Notes under the pieces: model-generated
The model's input: only the letters and a program-made list of their open reading frames with translations
Databases searched by the model: none
Told to the model about the DNA's origin: nothing
Position numbers and translations under genes: made by a program
In this document: positions 17,488 to 26,330 of the stretch, piece by piece
Layout: each line of letters begins with the position of its first letter
Numbering within the stretch: the first letter of the stretch is position 1
Assembly (NCBI RefSeq): GCF_032925565.1
Contig: NZ_CP136708.1
Span: 1,364,001-1,428,000 of the forward strand
DNA length: 64,000 bases
From: Alteromonas sp. CI.11.F.A3
GTDB lineage: Bacteria > Pseudomonadota > Gammaproteobacteria > Enterobacterales > Alteromonadaceae
Direction of reading: 5' to 3'

Positions 17488-18348
17488 CTATAAATTATCA
17501 TCATCAGAAAAATTAATGCGGGCTAATCGTTCTTGCTCTTCGTCAGCAGCAGCTTGTATCTCTTCGAGTATTGCGCCTACGTCAGCCTCTTCACTGTCAT
17601 CTTCAAACTCACCGGTTAGCACAGAGTTAGGCGTTAAGTTAGCTTCTTCAAACAGCGCCCACATTTCTTTTGCGTAGTTAGTATTTAATAGCTCAGGAGC
17701 AAACTCGCCGTAATAGCGTCGAATATTGTTAACGTCGCGGGCAAACATGGCCTCGGCATTATTGTTCGCCGAAGCATTAACCGCTTGAGGCAAATCGATG
17801 ATTACCGGCCCATTGTTGTCAACAAGCACATTAAATTCAGATAAATCGCCGTGAATAATACCCGCGCAAAGCATAAGCATAATATTATGCATCATGATTT
17901 TATGCTGTTCTATAGCGTCTTCTTTACTAAAGCTAACGTGCCCTAATTGTGGGGCTACATCACCGTGTTCATCAGACACCAGCTCCATCAGCAGCACGCC
18001 GTCAATACAACAGTACGTATCAGGCACACGCACGCCCGCTTCGTTCAAGCGTGATAGGGCATCCACCTCTGCTGTTTGCCAAATCTCTTCCTCTATTTGG
18101 CGACCGTAGCTAGAACGTTTGCCCATGGCGCGTGCCTGGCGTCCGCCTCTTACTTTTCGGCCTTCTTGATACTGCGCCGCTTTTTTGAAGCTGCGTTTAA
18201 CGGCATCTTTATAAACCTTTGCACAGCGAACATGTTCACCACAGCGAACAACAAAAACATCGGCTTCTTTACCGCTCATTAAGCGGCTTAGTACTTCGTC
18301 GATTAAACCATCATCGACGAGGGGTTGTAGGCGTTTAGGTATTTTCAC
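17488..18348 (-). CDS. PA4780-type RIO1-like protein kinase
   Basis: 286 residues. It has a nucleotide-binding start (LMSGKEADVFVVRCGE), a RIO-type flexible region (basic RKVRGGRQARAMGKRSS), catalytic loop HGDLSEFNVL with the Asp and Asn expected, and the metal-binding IDLPQAV. The C-terminal 50 residues are strongly acidic. RIO kinases in eukaryotes and archaea mature the small ribosomal subunit; the bacterial PA4780 group is uncharacterised in detail. It stands alone on the minus strand. Confidence 0.88.
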   Translation of the reverse strand: MKIPKRLQPLVDDGLIDEVLSRLMSGKEADVFVVRCGEHVRCAKVYKDAVKRSFKKAAQYQEGRKVRGGRQARAMGKRSSYGRQIEEEIWQTAEVDALSRLNEAGVRVPDTYCCIDGVLLMELVSDEHGDVAPQLGHVSFSKEDAIEQHKIMMHNIMLMLCAGIIHGDLSEFNVLVDNNGPVIIDLPQAVNASANNNAEAMFARDVNNIRRYYGEFAPELLNTNYAKEMWALFEEANLTPNSVLTGEFEDDSEEADVGAILEEIQAAADEEQERLARINFSDDDNL

Positions 18349-18648
18349 TCACTGCCTGCTAAATGGTGTTGTGTTTTCATCATTGTTTATAAAGGTGCTC
18401 TATGTGTTTATTCAATTTGCTTAACTAGTATACCAGTGTTGAAAACTAAGAGCAGTGAAGTAACAGCACTTTTTTACCAATCCCTCTTTAAATGAACGAC
18501 ATAAATTAAATACCACTTTATTACCTAAGTGAAGTAAGCACAGGACTTTCACTAAAAACGACGCTTTCCTCTTTTTGTTCAGCAGATCTGTTAAAAGCCA
18601 ATGCGCGTATCAAATTTAGGAATGGATTTCTAAATAACGGACAACGAC

Positions 18649-20136
18649 ATGAACAATAAGCAACCTGTCACGCCAAGTTTGTTACTTGCCTTAACCCCTG
18701 TGGTGCTAACCCTAATTATCTTGGGCACGCAAATTTTTTACTTTGGGGTATTTGAACCTCATATTCCTCTTACCCTCGGTCTCGCGCTAACCAGTTTAGT
18801 TGGCATGTATTTAGGCCTTACTTGGGTAGACATACGAGAAGGTATCTTCCACGTTGTTCATGTTGCACTCCCATCGGTATCGGTCTTGATAACCGTTGGT
18901 ATGATTATTGGGGTTTGGATAGCCAGTGGAACGGTTCCCACCATTATTTATTACGGTCTAAAAGCGCTTTCCCCTGAAATTTTCTTGGCTGCTGGCATGA
19001 TTATATGTGCGGTAGTGTCGGTTTCTCTAGGCACCAGTTGGGGAAGTGTCGGCACAGTAGGGCTGGCATTAATGGGTATCGGTGAAGGCTTCGATATTCC
19101 CATGTATTGGACTGCTGGGGCAGTTGTATCTGGCGCATTTTTTGGTGACAAAGTATCACCGTTATCTGACACCACTAACTTAGCCCCAGCAGTAACGGGA
19201 ACCGACGTGTTTTCTCATATCAAAAATATGATGGCGACCACTATTCCCGCCATGTTTATAGCGTTAGTTATCTACATAGCCGTTGGCTTTTTTGTTATTG
19301 ATACACAAAGCGTTTCCTTTGCAAAAATTGCAGGCATAACTAATGCGCTAGAAGATAATTTTTACATCTCTCCTTGGGCACTGTTGCCGGCGGTTGTTGT
19401 AATGGCTTTAGCGCTTAAGAAATGCCCGCCATTGCCCTCGCTATTTGCAGGTGTAGTAGTGGGGAGTGCCATGGCAATGATTACGCAAGGGCAAAATTTG
19501 CAGTCGGTCTTTGATTTTGCAAATAACGGATATTCAATTGAAACCGGTATTGCAGAAATTGACGGTCTATTGAATCGAGGTGGTATTCAATCGATGATGT
19601 GGACCATCTCCCTTGTATTAATTGCTCTTGGCTTTGGTGGTGCGCTTGAAACTACAGGGTGTTTGCGAAGTATTATCAATGCGATTAAAAGCAAAGCAAC
19701 CACATTTGCAGGCACACAAACTGCCGCCGTTGGAACCGCATTTGCGACTAACTTAGTAGCTGGTGACCCCTACTTATCTGTGGCGTTACCGGGGCGTATG
19801 TACTCACCGGTATACCGAGGAATGGGCTATTCTACCTTGAACCTTGCCAGAGGCATTGAAGAAGGTGGTACCTTGATGTCGCCGCTAATTCCATGGAACG
19901 CGGGTGGGGCATTTGTCATTACTGCACTGGGTTTAGGTGTAACTGGCGATAACCTAGAAAACCTACTGTATATACCCTTGGCCTTTGCATGCTGGACCGC
20001 GCCATTAATCGGCATTTTTTATGCTTACACGGGGCTTTTTTCACCAAAAGCGACCGAAGAAGAGCGTGAACGTTGGGAGACTTCCGGCGAAGCAATTGCT
20101 GAATTTAACGAAGATGGATCGCCCAAGACCGATTAA
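18649..20136 (+). CDS. nhaC: Na+/H+ antiporter NhaC
   Basis: 495 residues with about 11-12 membrane segments. Conserved NhaC stretches are present: GMIIGVWIASGTVPTIIYYG, SLGTSWGSVGTVG, and FFGDKVSPLSDTTNLAP, the last holding the conserved acidic and polar residues used in ion binding. The protein exports sodium in exchange for protons at the inner membrane, expected for a marine cell. A hairpin terminator and a 25-bp tandem duplication follow the stop. Confidence 0.93.
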   Translation: MNNKQPVTPSLLLALTPVVLTLIILGTQIFYFGVFEPHIPLTLGLALTSLVGMYLGLTWVDIREGIFHVVHVALPSVSVLITVGMIIGVWIASGTVPTIIYYGLKALSPEIFLAAGMIICAVVSVSLGTSWGSVGTVGLALMGIGEGFDIPMYWTAGAVVSGAFFGDKVSPLSDTTNLAPAVTGTDVFSHIKNMMATTIPAMFIALVIYIAVGFFVIDTQSVSFAKIAGITNALEDNFYISPWALLPAVVVMALALKKCPPLPSLFAGVVVGSAMAMITQGQNLQSVFDFANNGYSIETGIAEIDGLLNRGGIQSMMWTISLVLIALGFGGALETTGCLRSIINAIKSKATTFAGTQTAAVGTAFATNLVAGDPYLSVALPGRMYSPVYRGMGYSTLNLARGIEEGGTLMSPLIPWNAGGAFVITALGLGVTGDNLENLLYIPLAFACWTAPLIGIFYAYTGLFSPKATEEERERWETSGEAIAEFNEDGSPKTD

Positions 20137-20157
20137 GCCACTGTGTTAAAATAAGCA

Positions 20158-20204
20158 GGAGCAGGGTACATTTCGTTATAGCAACGCGAAAAATACCCTG
20201 TTCC
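20158..20204 (+). terminator. Repeat-family hairpin after nhaC
   Basis: GGAGCAGGGTA at 20158-20168 pairs with TACCCTGTTCC at 20194-20204 with one G-T pair, then T-rich sequence follows. It sits 22 bases after the nhaC stop. Confidence 0.7.
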
Positions 20205-20245
20205 TTTCCTTTTAATATTCCCCTGTTCCTTTCCTTTTAATATTC
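20196..20245. repeat. Exact 25-bp tandem duplication
   Basis: 20196-20220 and 20221-20245 are identical. The unit begins CCCTGTTCC, that is, inside the right arm of the terminator hairpin, so the terminator tail was duplicated. Confidence 0.95.
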
Positions 20246-20304
20246 CCCTAACCCTTGCTCTGTAAAATCACTCTGTTTCACCTTCATTACCTACCCCAAA
20301 ATAT

Positions 20305-20331
20305 TCGAACAATACTGTTCGATATCGAACA
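20305..20331. promoter_or_regulatory. Triple half-site operator (TCGAACA/TGTTCGA/TCGAACA)
   Basis: Three heptamers lie at 20305-20311, 20316-20322 and 20325-20331. The last two form a perfect 16-bp palindrome (20316-20331), and the first two form an inverted pair with a four-base spacer. The group is centred about 100 bases upstream of the predicted start of transcription, the usual place for an NtrC-type activator. The response regulator encoded downstream is the natural candidate to bind here; that is an inference. Confidence 0.65.
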
Positions 20332-20394
20332 TACAACCGCTAAGTATATAACTGGTTTAATTTTAAGTTATTGAGTTATTAGTGTTTTTTAACT

Positions 20395-20410
20395 TGGCAT
20401 GGCTTTTTCA
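20395..20410 (+). promoter_or_regulatory. Candidate sigma-54 promoter
   Basis: TGGCATGGCTTTTTCA compares with the -24/-12 consensus TGGCACG-N4-TTGCA. The GG of -24 and the spacing are kept, and the -12 GC reads TC. It would start transcription about 20 bases before the ATG at 20443. A sigma-54 activator is encoded in the same cluster. Confidence 0.5.
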
Positions 20411-20442
20411 TTGTCAGTTGCAAAGTGAAAAGGCAGAGCACC

Positions 20443-21690
20443 ATGAAAATAGAATTAACTCGGAAGAAAAACCATAAACATTGGTACGCGATGGGCACAT
20501 TAGTGGTGGTAGCGCTGATCGCTACTTTCTTATTGAACGCAGAAGATGCACTTGTAGTATCAAGTGGCGAAGTGGACGTGTTGAAAGTTGAGCAAGGCAA
20601 TATTGATTTATTCAGTCATGCTTTTGGCGAGCTTTTTTCAGAACAAGAGCGATTATTAACATCGCAAGCATCGGGTAAAGTTGCAGAGATTTATCTTCGC
20701 CCCGGCGCTTCCGTTGAACCTAGCACGGTAATACTGTCACTTGCCAACCCTGAACTTAATAGAGCTTACCAGTCAGCCGTGGGCGATTACAATGGTCAAA
20801 AAGTACAGTTGGAATCCTTTGAGTTAGAGCAGCAGAATGAACGTTTAGATTACCAGAGTCGAATGGCAGATATTGAAGCAGCATTAGAGCGTGGCCAGCT
20901 TGAACTCAGTGTAAACAAGCAGCTTTCTGAGCGAGGGGTATCAGCAAAGCTTGAAATACAGCGGGCTGAACTTACCGTTAAACAAGAAGCGAAGAAACTC
21001 GAATTCGAACGTCAAAAATATCAACACTTCTTAAAAGTACAAGCCTTCCAGCTCAAGCAACGTCAAATTGAGTTAGAGCAACTAAATCAGCAAGTGGCGT
21101 TACTTTCAAATCAATTAGACGATATGCAGGTTAAGGCTGGCATATACGGTACGCTGCAAAGCTTAGAGGTAGGAATAGGTGAAACACTTCCTCAAGGTAC
21201 TGTGCTTGGAAGAGTGGGCTCGGTAGATAAACTCCTTGCTCGCTTACGAGTGCCACAACATCAGGTCGACCAAATTACCTTAGGGGCACCTGTTGAACTT
21301 ACCACCCGAAAAGGGCAAATAAGTGGAGAGGTCAATCTTATCGAATCTGTTGTTAGTAACGGCGTGGTTATCGCTGAAGTAAAGTTAACCAGTGAGCTAC
21401 CCTCTGATGCTCGGCCCTTGGCGCCAGTGACTGGGCAAATATTTATAAAAACGCAAATTAATGCCTTGTATGTCACCCAGAACGCTGGATTACGGCCTAT
21501 GTCTCAGCTTGATAGGTTCGTCCTGGGGACAGATAAAATCCATGCTGTGAAAAGACGCATTCAGCTAGGAGGATTAACCAAAGGTAAGCTCATCATTCAG
21601 TCTGGCGTAGACGTAGATGAACACTTCATATCGCAAATGCAGGACGAATGGTCTGTACACGACTTAATGACAATCAGAGAAGAGGGATAA
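20443..21690 (+). CDS. Membrane-fusion (HlyD/MacA-like) periplasmic adaptor
   Basis: 415 residues from ATG 20443; a GTG at 20425 is in frame but too near the predicted transcription start. An N-terminal membrane anchor (residues about 16-34) is followed by a lipoyl half, a long coiled-coil hairpin rich in Gln, Glu and Leu (about 100-215), the second lipoyl half and a beta-barrel domain. Such adaptors link an inner-membrane ABC transporter to an outer-membrane channel. It is the first gene of a tight unit with the ATPase three bases downstream. No outer-membrane channel gene is adjacent. Confidence 0.88.
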   Translation: MKIELTRKKNHKHWYAMGTLVVVALIATFLLNAEDALVVSSGEVDVLKVEQGNIDLFSHAFGELFSEQERLLTSQASGKVAEIYLRPGASVEPSTVILSLANPELNRAYQSAVGDYNGQKVQLESFELEQQNERLDYQSRMADIEAALERGQLELSVNKQLSERGVSAKLEIQRAELTVKQEAKKLEFERQKYQHFLKVQAFQLKQRQIELEQLNQQVALLSNQLDDMQVKAGIYGTLQSLEVGIGETLPQGTVLGRVGSVDKLLARLRVPQHQVDQITLGAPVELTTRKGQISGEVNLIESVVSNGVVIAEVKLTSELPSDARPLAPVTGQIFIKTQINALYVTQNAGLRPMSQLDRFVLGTDKIHAVKRRIQLGGLTKGKLIIQSGVDVDEHFISQMQDEWSVHDLMTIREEG

Positions 21691-21693
21691 GAG

Positions 21694-22410
21694 ATGGGAA
21701 ATGAAACGGTAGTGAGCATGCACAACATACACAAGAAATATTCTGGCTCTGAAATAGAGACACTAGCGCTGCAAGGTATTTCGCTTGATATACACAGTGG
21801 TGATTTTGTTGCTATTACTGGCCCCTCTGGTTGCGGTAAATCTACCTTGCTAACCATTATGGGGCTGCTAGATAGTGCAAGCGAAGGGGATTATCAAATA
21901 AGTGGTATTGATACCAAAGGGTTATCAGTAGACCAAAGAACTCAAGTACGAAATCAACATATAGGCTATGTATTTCAGTCTTTTAATCTCATCGATAGCA
22001 TGACGGTTTTTGACAACGTTGCACTTCCCTTAGCGCATAGAGGCGAGAAAACAGAAGTAATAAAAGCCGCTGTTTTTGAGGCACTAGATAGAGTGGATAT
22101 GCAGCATAAAATTAACTATAAGCCTAACCAGCTATCGGGTGGCCAACAACAGCGCGTGGCAATCGCCAGAGCACTTGTTGGTAAGCCAGACTTAATACTG
22201 GTTGACGAACCAACTGGAAATCTTGATACCAAAAACGGTGATGCAGTGATGAAGCTGTTGATGGAGCTAAATCAGCAAGGAGCCACCATCGTTATGGTAA
22301 CGCATGACAGCCGTTATAGTGGCTTAGTAAGTCGTCAGATTCAATTGTTAGACGGTAAAATAGTGGGCGAGAAACAAATGCGTTTTGAGCATGAGCAGGG
22401 GGTTGTATGA
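21694..22410 (+). CDS. ABC transporter ATP-binding protein (MacB/LolD-like)
   Basis: 238 residues. Walker [10 protein letters not shown] near residue 47, Q-loop ([10 protein letters not shown]), signature LSGGQQQR, Walker [13 protein letters not shown] and the switch histidine (VTHDSR) are all present, typical of the MacB/LolD/FtsE class. It pairs with the FtsX-type permease, whose start overlaps its stop by four bases. It has no C39 peptidase domain, so it is not a double-glycine peptide exporter. Confidence 0.93.
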   Translation: MGNETVVSMHNIHKKYSGSEIETLALQGISLDIHSGDFVAITGPSGCGKSTLLTIMGLLDSASEGDYQISGIDTKGLSVDQRTQVRNQHIGYVFQSFNLIDSMTVFDNVALPLAHRGEKTEVIKAAVFEALDRVDMQHKINYKPNQLSGGQQQRVAIARALVGKPDLILVDEPTGNLDTKNGDAVMKLLMELNQQGATIVMVTHDSRYSGLVSRQIQLLDGKIVGEKQMRFEHEQGVV

Positions 22411-24875
22411 AGCTATACATCAATGCGTTTAAACAAGGCATCGCTAAGGTTTTTATATTGTCCCGGCTAAGCTTGCCGTTAATATCAACACTGGGTTTAA
22501 CCCTGGCTGCGGTTCTCACAGTGGTTGCTGTAGCCAATACTCTGCTGCTTAAACCTTTGCCTGACATAGATGAAAACAATCTTCATTACGTTGAGTTAAA
22601 TCTAGAATTTAATGAAGGTCTTGTGGTTCCCTTTTTCAGCGATTTGCGACGAGTGGCCTCGGCTAAACAATATTGGGGAAAGCAATTAGACTGGGGCTAT
22701 CTTTCGCCCAACAATACCAATGTTAGCATTGCAAATACCGATATCAATGTGACGTCCTTTAATGCTTCAACAGGAACGCCAGAAATACTAGGGCTTGAAC
22801 TTCTCATTGGCCAAAGTAGCACCATTGAAAACGCTGAAGAAGGGATATGGATTTCAAAAAGCTTGTGGCAATCGTTTTTTGGTAGTGCAACGGATATATC
22901 GCGCATGACACTTCGCGTTGAAGGAAGTGATGTCCCCGTATTTGGTGTGTTTGACAACTACACCAGTTTAAACACGGTAAGCTTGAGTGACGATATGCCA
23001 GAACAAGTGTGGCGTTTCGAAAAGTTAGATGACAGTTTGGCGTCACCAGACACCATTACTCTTAATATGGGCCCAATTACGGTGGTGCGGGGTCCCATGA
23101 GTGCCTTACCCCAGCCTAGCGACCTAGAAAGTTGGTTTATTGATTATGCTAACAACGACATCACTGCCGAGCGCGCTCGAGACTTTTTGTTAAGCAAGAA
23201 GGTAGTGGGGCAAGTATCTAGCTATAGAGATGCCTTTATTGGTGACAGTGAGCAATTAGTTTTTGTACTTATTATTGCCATGGTCTGTTTACTGATTATG
23301 GCGTGCCTCAACTTGTTGAACCTATTTATTGCGCACTATCAAACTCGAAGTAAAGAGTTTGCGATCCAAATTTGCATGGGGGCATCTGTGGGTAAACTTC
23401 GCCGTCTAATATTCGTAGAAAACCTACCTATGTTTTTGATGGCGACTTTACTCGGACTAATATCGGCAGGGTGGTTAATTAAGATTCTACCCATATTGGC
23501 AGGGGACAACTTACCTTTGTTAGATCAAATTTCAGTCGATATGAGCAGTGTGTTGCTAGCGCTCATTTTTATTGTACTGATTAACGTTACCTTCGCCACC
23601 ATTGCGCTTCTATATGTCGACAAATTGGCATTAACCGATAGCCTAAATTCAAGCGGAAAAGGCACTCCAGCGCAGCAGAAACAAATCATTAGCAAAGTAC
23701 TTATGGTGTTTCAACTTTCCTTAGCGTGTGTGTTACTTACTGCCGCCAGTGTGTCGGTTAAAGATAGTTACAACAGTGCCTACCAAAGCTTGGGTTACAG
23801 TATGCCGAACGCCTACGAAGTTGGCTTGCAAGTCAGTGATGATACATGGCGAGGATCGCTTGAAGAGTTTGAAACTTACCAAGGCAGTGAATGGCAACAG
23901 TTAAGACAAGAGCTTACAGAGCGCCTATCTACTCTTGGTGGCGAGGTTTTCGATATTAATGCACTACCATTAACGGCTAATGTATCTATGAGTGCTTACC
24001 CAGACCCAGATACGGGAGATTCAGTAATGATTCGACCGTTAATGTGGGCACCAGAAATGTTGTCGGCGTTTGATATCCAATTACTTGCTGGGCGTGATTT
24101 AACCAAAGATGATATCGATCTGCCTAATGTCTTAATTTCTCAGTCTTTCGCTATCGATCGTGCAGGCGAAAGCGAGTGGATGTCTATGGTGGGGAAAGAG
24201 ATTAAAATGGGAGAAGATGCTGAAGATATTTACAAGGTTGTAGGTATTGTCATAGACATCGACCCCATGCCATCAGGCACACTAAATGTAGATGCGCCGG
24301 AAGTGTACTTCAGTAGCCCAACCAGAATGAACTTCGATACACTCTCAGCGGTGGTTATTATGCCCGAAGGAGAAGTGCTAACCCGAGATGACGTAGTTAA
24401 TTTGCTGGTGGGAATAGATGAACGTTTAGGGGAAGTAAGTGTAGTGTCGATGGATGAGCGCTGGGATAGCATTACACAAGCTACACGTTTGAATATGATT
24501 GTTATTGCAGGTTTAGCCGGATTAACCCTAGTGTTAGCAATTATTGGCGTTTCGGGATTAAGCCAAATGACTGCCAGCCAAAGAAGCTATGAACTTGCTG
24601 TAAGAATGGCAACCGGAGCAAAACAAATTCGACTTCTTCAATTACTCATGAAAGAGTCGTTATGGATACTGATTGTTGGCCTAAGCGTTGGCGCGATTGC
24701 CGGCGTGGTTGTTTATCAATATATTTTAGGCCTGTTTGAAAGTGCGCCTTCGCTTGACTGGACTGCCACAGCCATAATAAATTTTGCTTTGGCGCTAGCT
24801 ATGTTGGTATCGGTCGCTATTCCTGGTTGGAAAGTGATTCGAAAAGATCCAATGCGCACGCTCAGAGAGTTGTAA
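22407..24875 (+). CDS. FtsX-domain ABC transporter permease
   Basis: 822 residues with two FtsX/MacB-PCD halves. The first has an N-terminal membrane segment (near residues 22-45), a periplasmic region, and three helices around 285-400. The second starts near 430, with a large periplasmic region and three terminal helices (near 695-810). This duplicated layout marks the larger permeases of MacB-type type VII ABC systems, which work by mechanotransmission and do not carry substrate through the membrane. It is coupled to the ATPase by a four-base overlap. Substrate is unknown; antimicrobial peptide or lipoprotein handling are possibilities. Confidence 0.88.
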   Translation: MKLYINAFKQGIAKVFILSRLSLPLISTLGLTLAAVLTVVAVANTLLLKPLPDIDENNLHYVELNLEFNEGLVVPFFSDLRRVASAKQYWGKQLDWGYLSPNNTNVSIANTDINVTSFNASTGTPEILGLELLIGQSSTIENAEEGIWISKSLWQSFFGSATDISRMTLRVEGSDVPVFGVFDNYTSLNTVSLSDDMPEQVWRFEKLDDSLASPDTITLNMGPITVVRGPMSALPQPSDLESWFIDYANNDITAERARDFLLSKKVVGQVSSYRDAFIGDSEQLVFVLIIAMVCLLIMACLNLLNLFIAHYQTRSKEFAIQICMGASVGKLRRLIFVENLPMFLMATLLGLISAGWLIKILPILAGDNLPLLDQISVDMSSVLLALIFIVLINVTFATIALLYVDKLALTDSLNSSGKGTPAQQKQIISKVLMVFQLSLACVLLTAASVSVKDSYNSAYQSLGYSMPNAYEVGLQVSDDTWRGSLEEFETYQGSEWQQLRQELTERLSTLGGEVFDINALPLTANVSMSAYPDPDTGDSVMIRPLMWAPEMLSAFDIQLLAGRDLTKDDIDLPNVLISQSFAIDRAGESEWMSMVGKEIKMGEDAEDIYKVVGIVIDIDPMPSGTLNVDAPEVYFSSPTRMNFDTLSAVVIMPEGEVLTRDDVVNLLVGIDERLGEVSVVSMDERWDSITQATRLNMIVIAGLAGLTLVLAIIGVSGLSQMTASQRSYELAVRMATGAKQIRLLQLLMKESLWILIVGLSVGAIAGVVVYQYILGLFESAPSLDWTATAIINFALALAMLVSVAIPGWKVIRKDPMRTLREL

Positions 24876-24901
24876 GTCTGTTACAACGAGATTAAAGCTA
24901 T

Positions 24902-24932
24902 AACGCTCCAAGACTATGAGGTCTTGGGCGTT
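24902..24932 (+). promoter_or_regulatory. Hairpin between permease and response-regulator genes
   Basis: AACGCTCCAAGAC and GTCTTGGGCGTT pair over about 12 bases with one bulge and a six-base loop. No U tract follows, so it looks like an attenuator or RNA-processing stem that would lower expression of the two regulators. Confidence 0.5.
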
Positions 24933-24947
24933 CATCAAAGGTGTCAA

Positions 24948-26330
24948 ATGCCTAGTACAAAAGGAATGGTGGTCGTTGTCGACGACGATGAAGATATTCG
25001 CTTCGCGTTGTCAATGCTGCTATCGAACGAAGGGTATCAAGTTTTAGAGGCTAACGACCCAAAACAGTTGGCTCGCATTCTTGCGCAGCAGACTCCTAAT
25101 CTCGTGCTGCTTGATATGAACTTCCGCAGAGATACCACCAGTGGTGGAGAAGGGCTTGAAGTCCTTGAGCTTTTAACACAGCAAAACATAGCAACCGTAC
25201 TAATGACGGCATGGGGAAATATTGAGCTTGCGGTGAAAGGTATGCAGTTAGGTGCGGCTGATTTTGTAGAAAAGCCTTGGGATAACCAAAAGTTGATTGA
25301 ATTGGTCAACAAACACGTATTTGCTAATCCACAATCTCCCCAAAAAAGAGCGCGTAATACCCCCGTGGAAGGGGTCACAAAAATAAGTGCGTGGATTGCA
25401 CAGTCACCCGCTATGCAAGCACTGGAAGCCATGATTGAGCAAGTTGCTGATACGCAAGCTAGTGTGCTTATTTTAGGCGAAAACGGGACGGGTAAGTCGC
25501 TGCTTGCTGAGCGTATTCATCATTTATCAAGTCGACATTCCGCACCTTTAGTGTCTGTTAATATGGGGGCTATACCCGAAAGCCTCTTTGAAAGTGAGCT
25601 TTTTGGACATGTTAAAGGCGCCTTTACAGATGCCAAAGAAGCCCGCAAAGGGCGCTTTGAATTAGCGCAAAACGGCACGTTATTTTTCGATGAAATTGGC
25701 GCGTTGCCTAACGCAGTTCAACCGAAGCTGCTTCGGGTGCTGGAAAGTAATGAATTTGAGCCGGTGGGTTCAAGCATAACGCATAGTGCAAATGTCAGAA
25801 TTATAAGTGCTACAAACGCGAACTTAAATGACATGGTGGAAAGTGGCACGTTTCGACGAGATCTCATGTTCCGCCTAAATACGTTTGTGCTATTGCTACC
25901 ACCTTTACGAGAAAGAAAAGAAGACATTGCTCTATTGGTAAAAAATCTTGTTGATAAATTTTCCGTGAAGTATAAGAAAAGCAAATTAAAACTAAATGAC
26001 GAGGTGGTGAGACTTCTAAATGATTATAGTTGGCCTGGGAACGTGCGTGAACTCAGTCACGTTATTGAGCGTGCTGTCATTCTTTGCCGGGAAAACGTTA
26101 TAGAGCCATCGCATATCATGTTGACGGATAAAAAAGCGCCGCAAGATGAGATTGATAAGCGCGCTTTGCGTTCCTTAGATGAAGTTGAATTTGATATGAT
26201 CATTCACGCGCTAAAAAAATATCAGGGTCATATGAGTAAAGCTGCTTCTGCATTGGGGATCTCTCGTAACGCCTTGTACCGAAGGTTGGAAAAATACCAG
26301 CTAAACAAAGAGGACTTTGAGATTGAATAA
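24948..26330 (+). CDS. Sigma-54-dependent response regulator (NtrC type)
   Basis: 460 residues from ATG 24948, preceded by AAGGTG; an earlier in-frame start at 24924 lies inside the hairpin. Receiver domain residues about 6-125 have the acidic pocket DDDED at 12-16, phosphoacceptor Asp56 and Lys109. The AAA+ domain has Walker A GENGTGKS at 177-184 and GAFTDA at 224-229, the sigma-54 contact loop. A Fis-type helix-turn-helix ends the protein ([19 protein letters not shown]). It activates sigma-54 promoters after phosphorylation by the kinase encoded next. It probably acts on the operator and promoter at 20305-20410. Confidence 0.93.
   Translation: MPSTKGMVVVVDDDEDIRFALSMLLSNEGYQVLEANDPKQLARILAQQTPNLVLLDMNFRRDTTSGGEGLEVLELLTQQNIATVLMTAWGNIELAVKGMQLGAADFVEKPWDNQKLIELVNKHVFANPQSPQKRARNTPVEGVTKISAWIAQSPAMQALEAMIEQVADTQASVLILGENGTGKSLLAERIHHLSSRHSAPLVSVNMGAIPESLFESELFGHVKGAFTDAKEARKGRFELAQNGTLFFDEIGALPNAVQPKLLRVLESNEFEPVGSSITHSANVRIISATNANLNDMVESGTFRRDLMFRLNTFVLLLPPLRERKEDIALLVKNLVDKFSVKYKKSKLKLNDEVVRLLNDYSWPGNVRELSHVIERAVILCRENVIEPSHIMLTDKKAPQDEIDKRALRSLDEVEFDMIIHALKKYQGHMSKAASALGISRNALYRRLEKYQLNKEDFEIE

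Noticed and set aside
21694..22410. ABC ATPase as exporter for the double-glycine peptide at 60936
   Set aside because: It has no C39 peptidase domain, is far away, and pairs with an FtsX-type permease.
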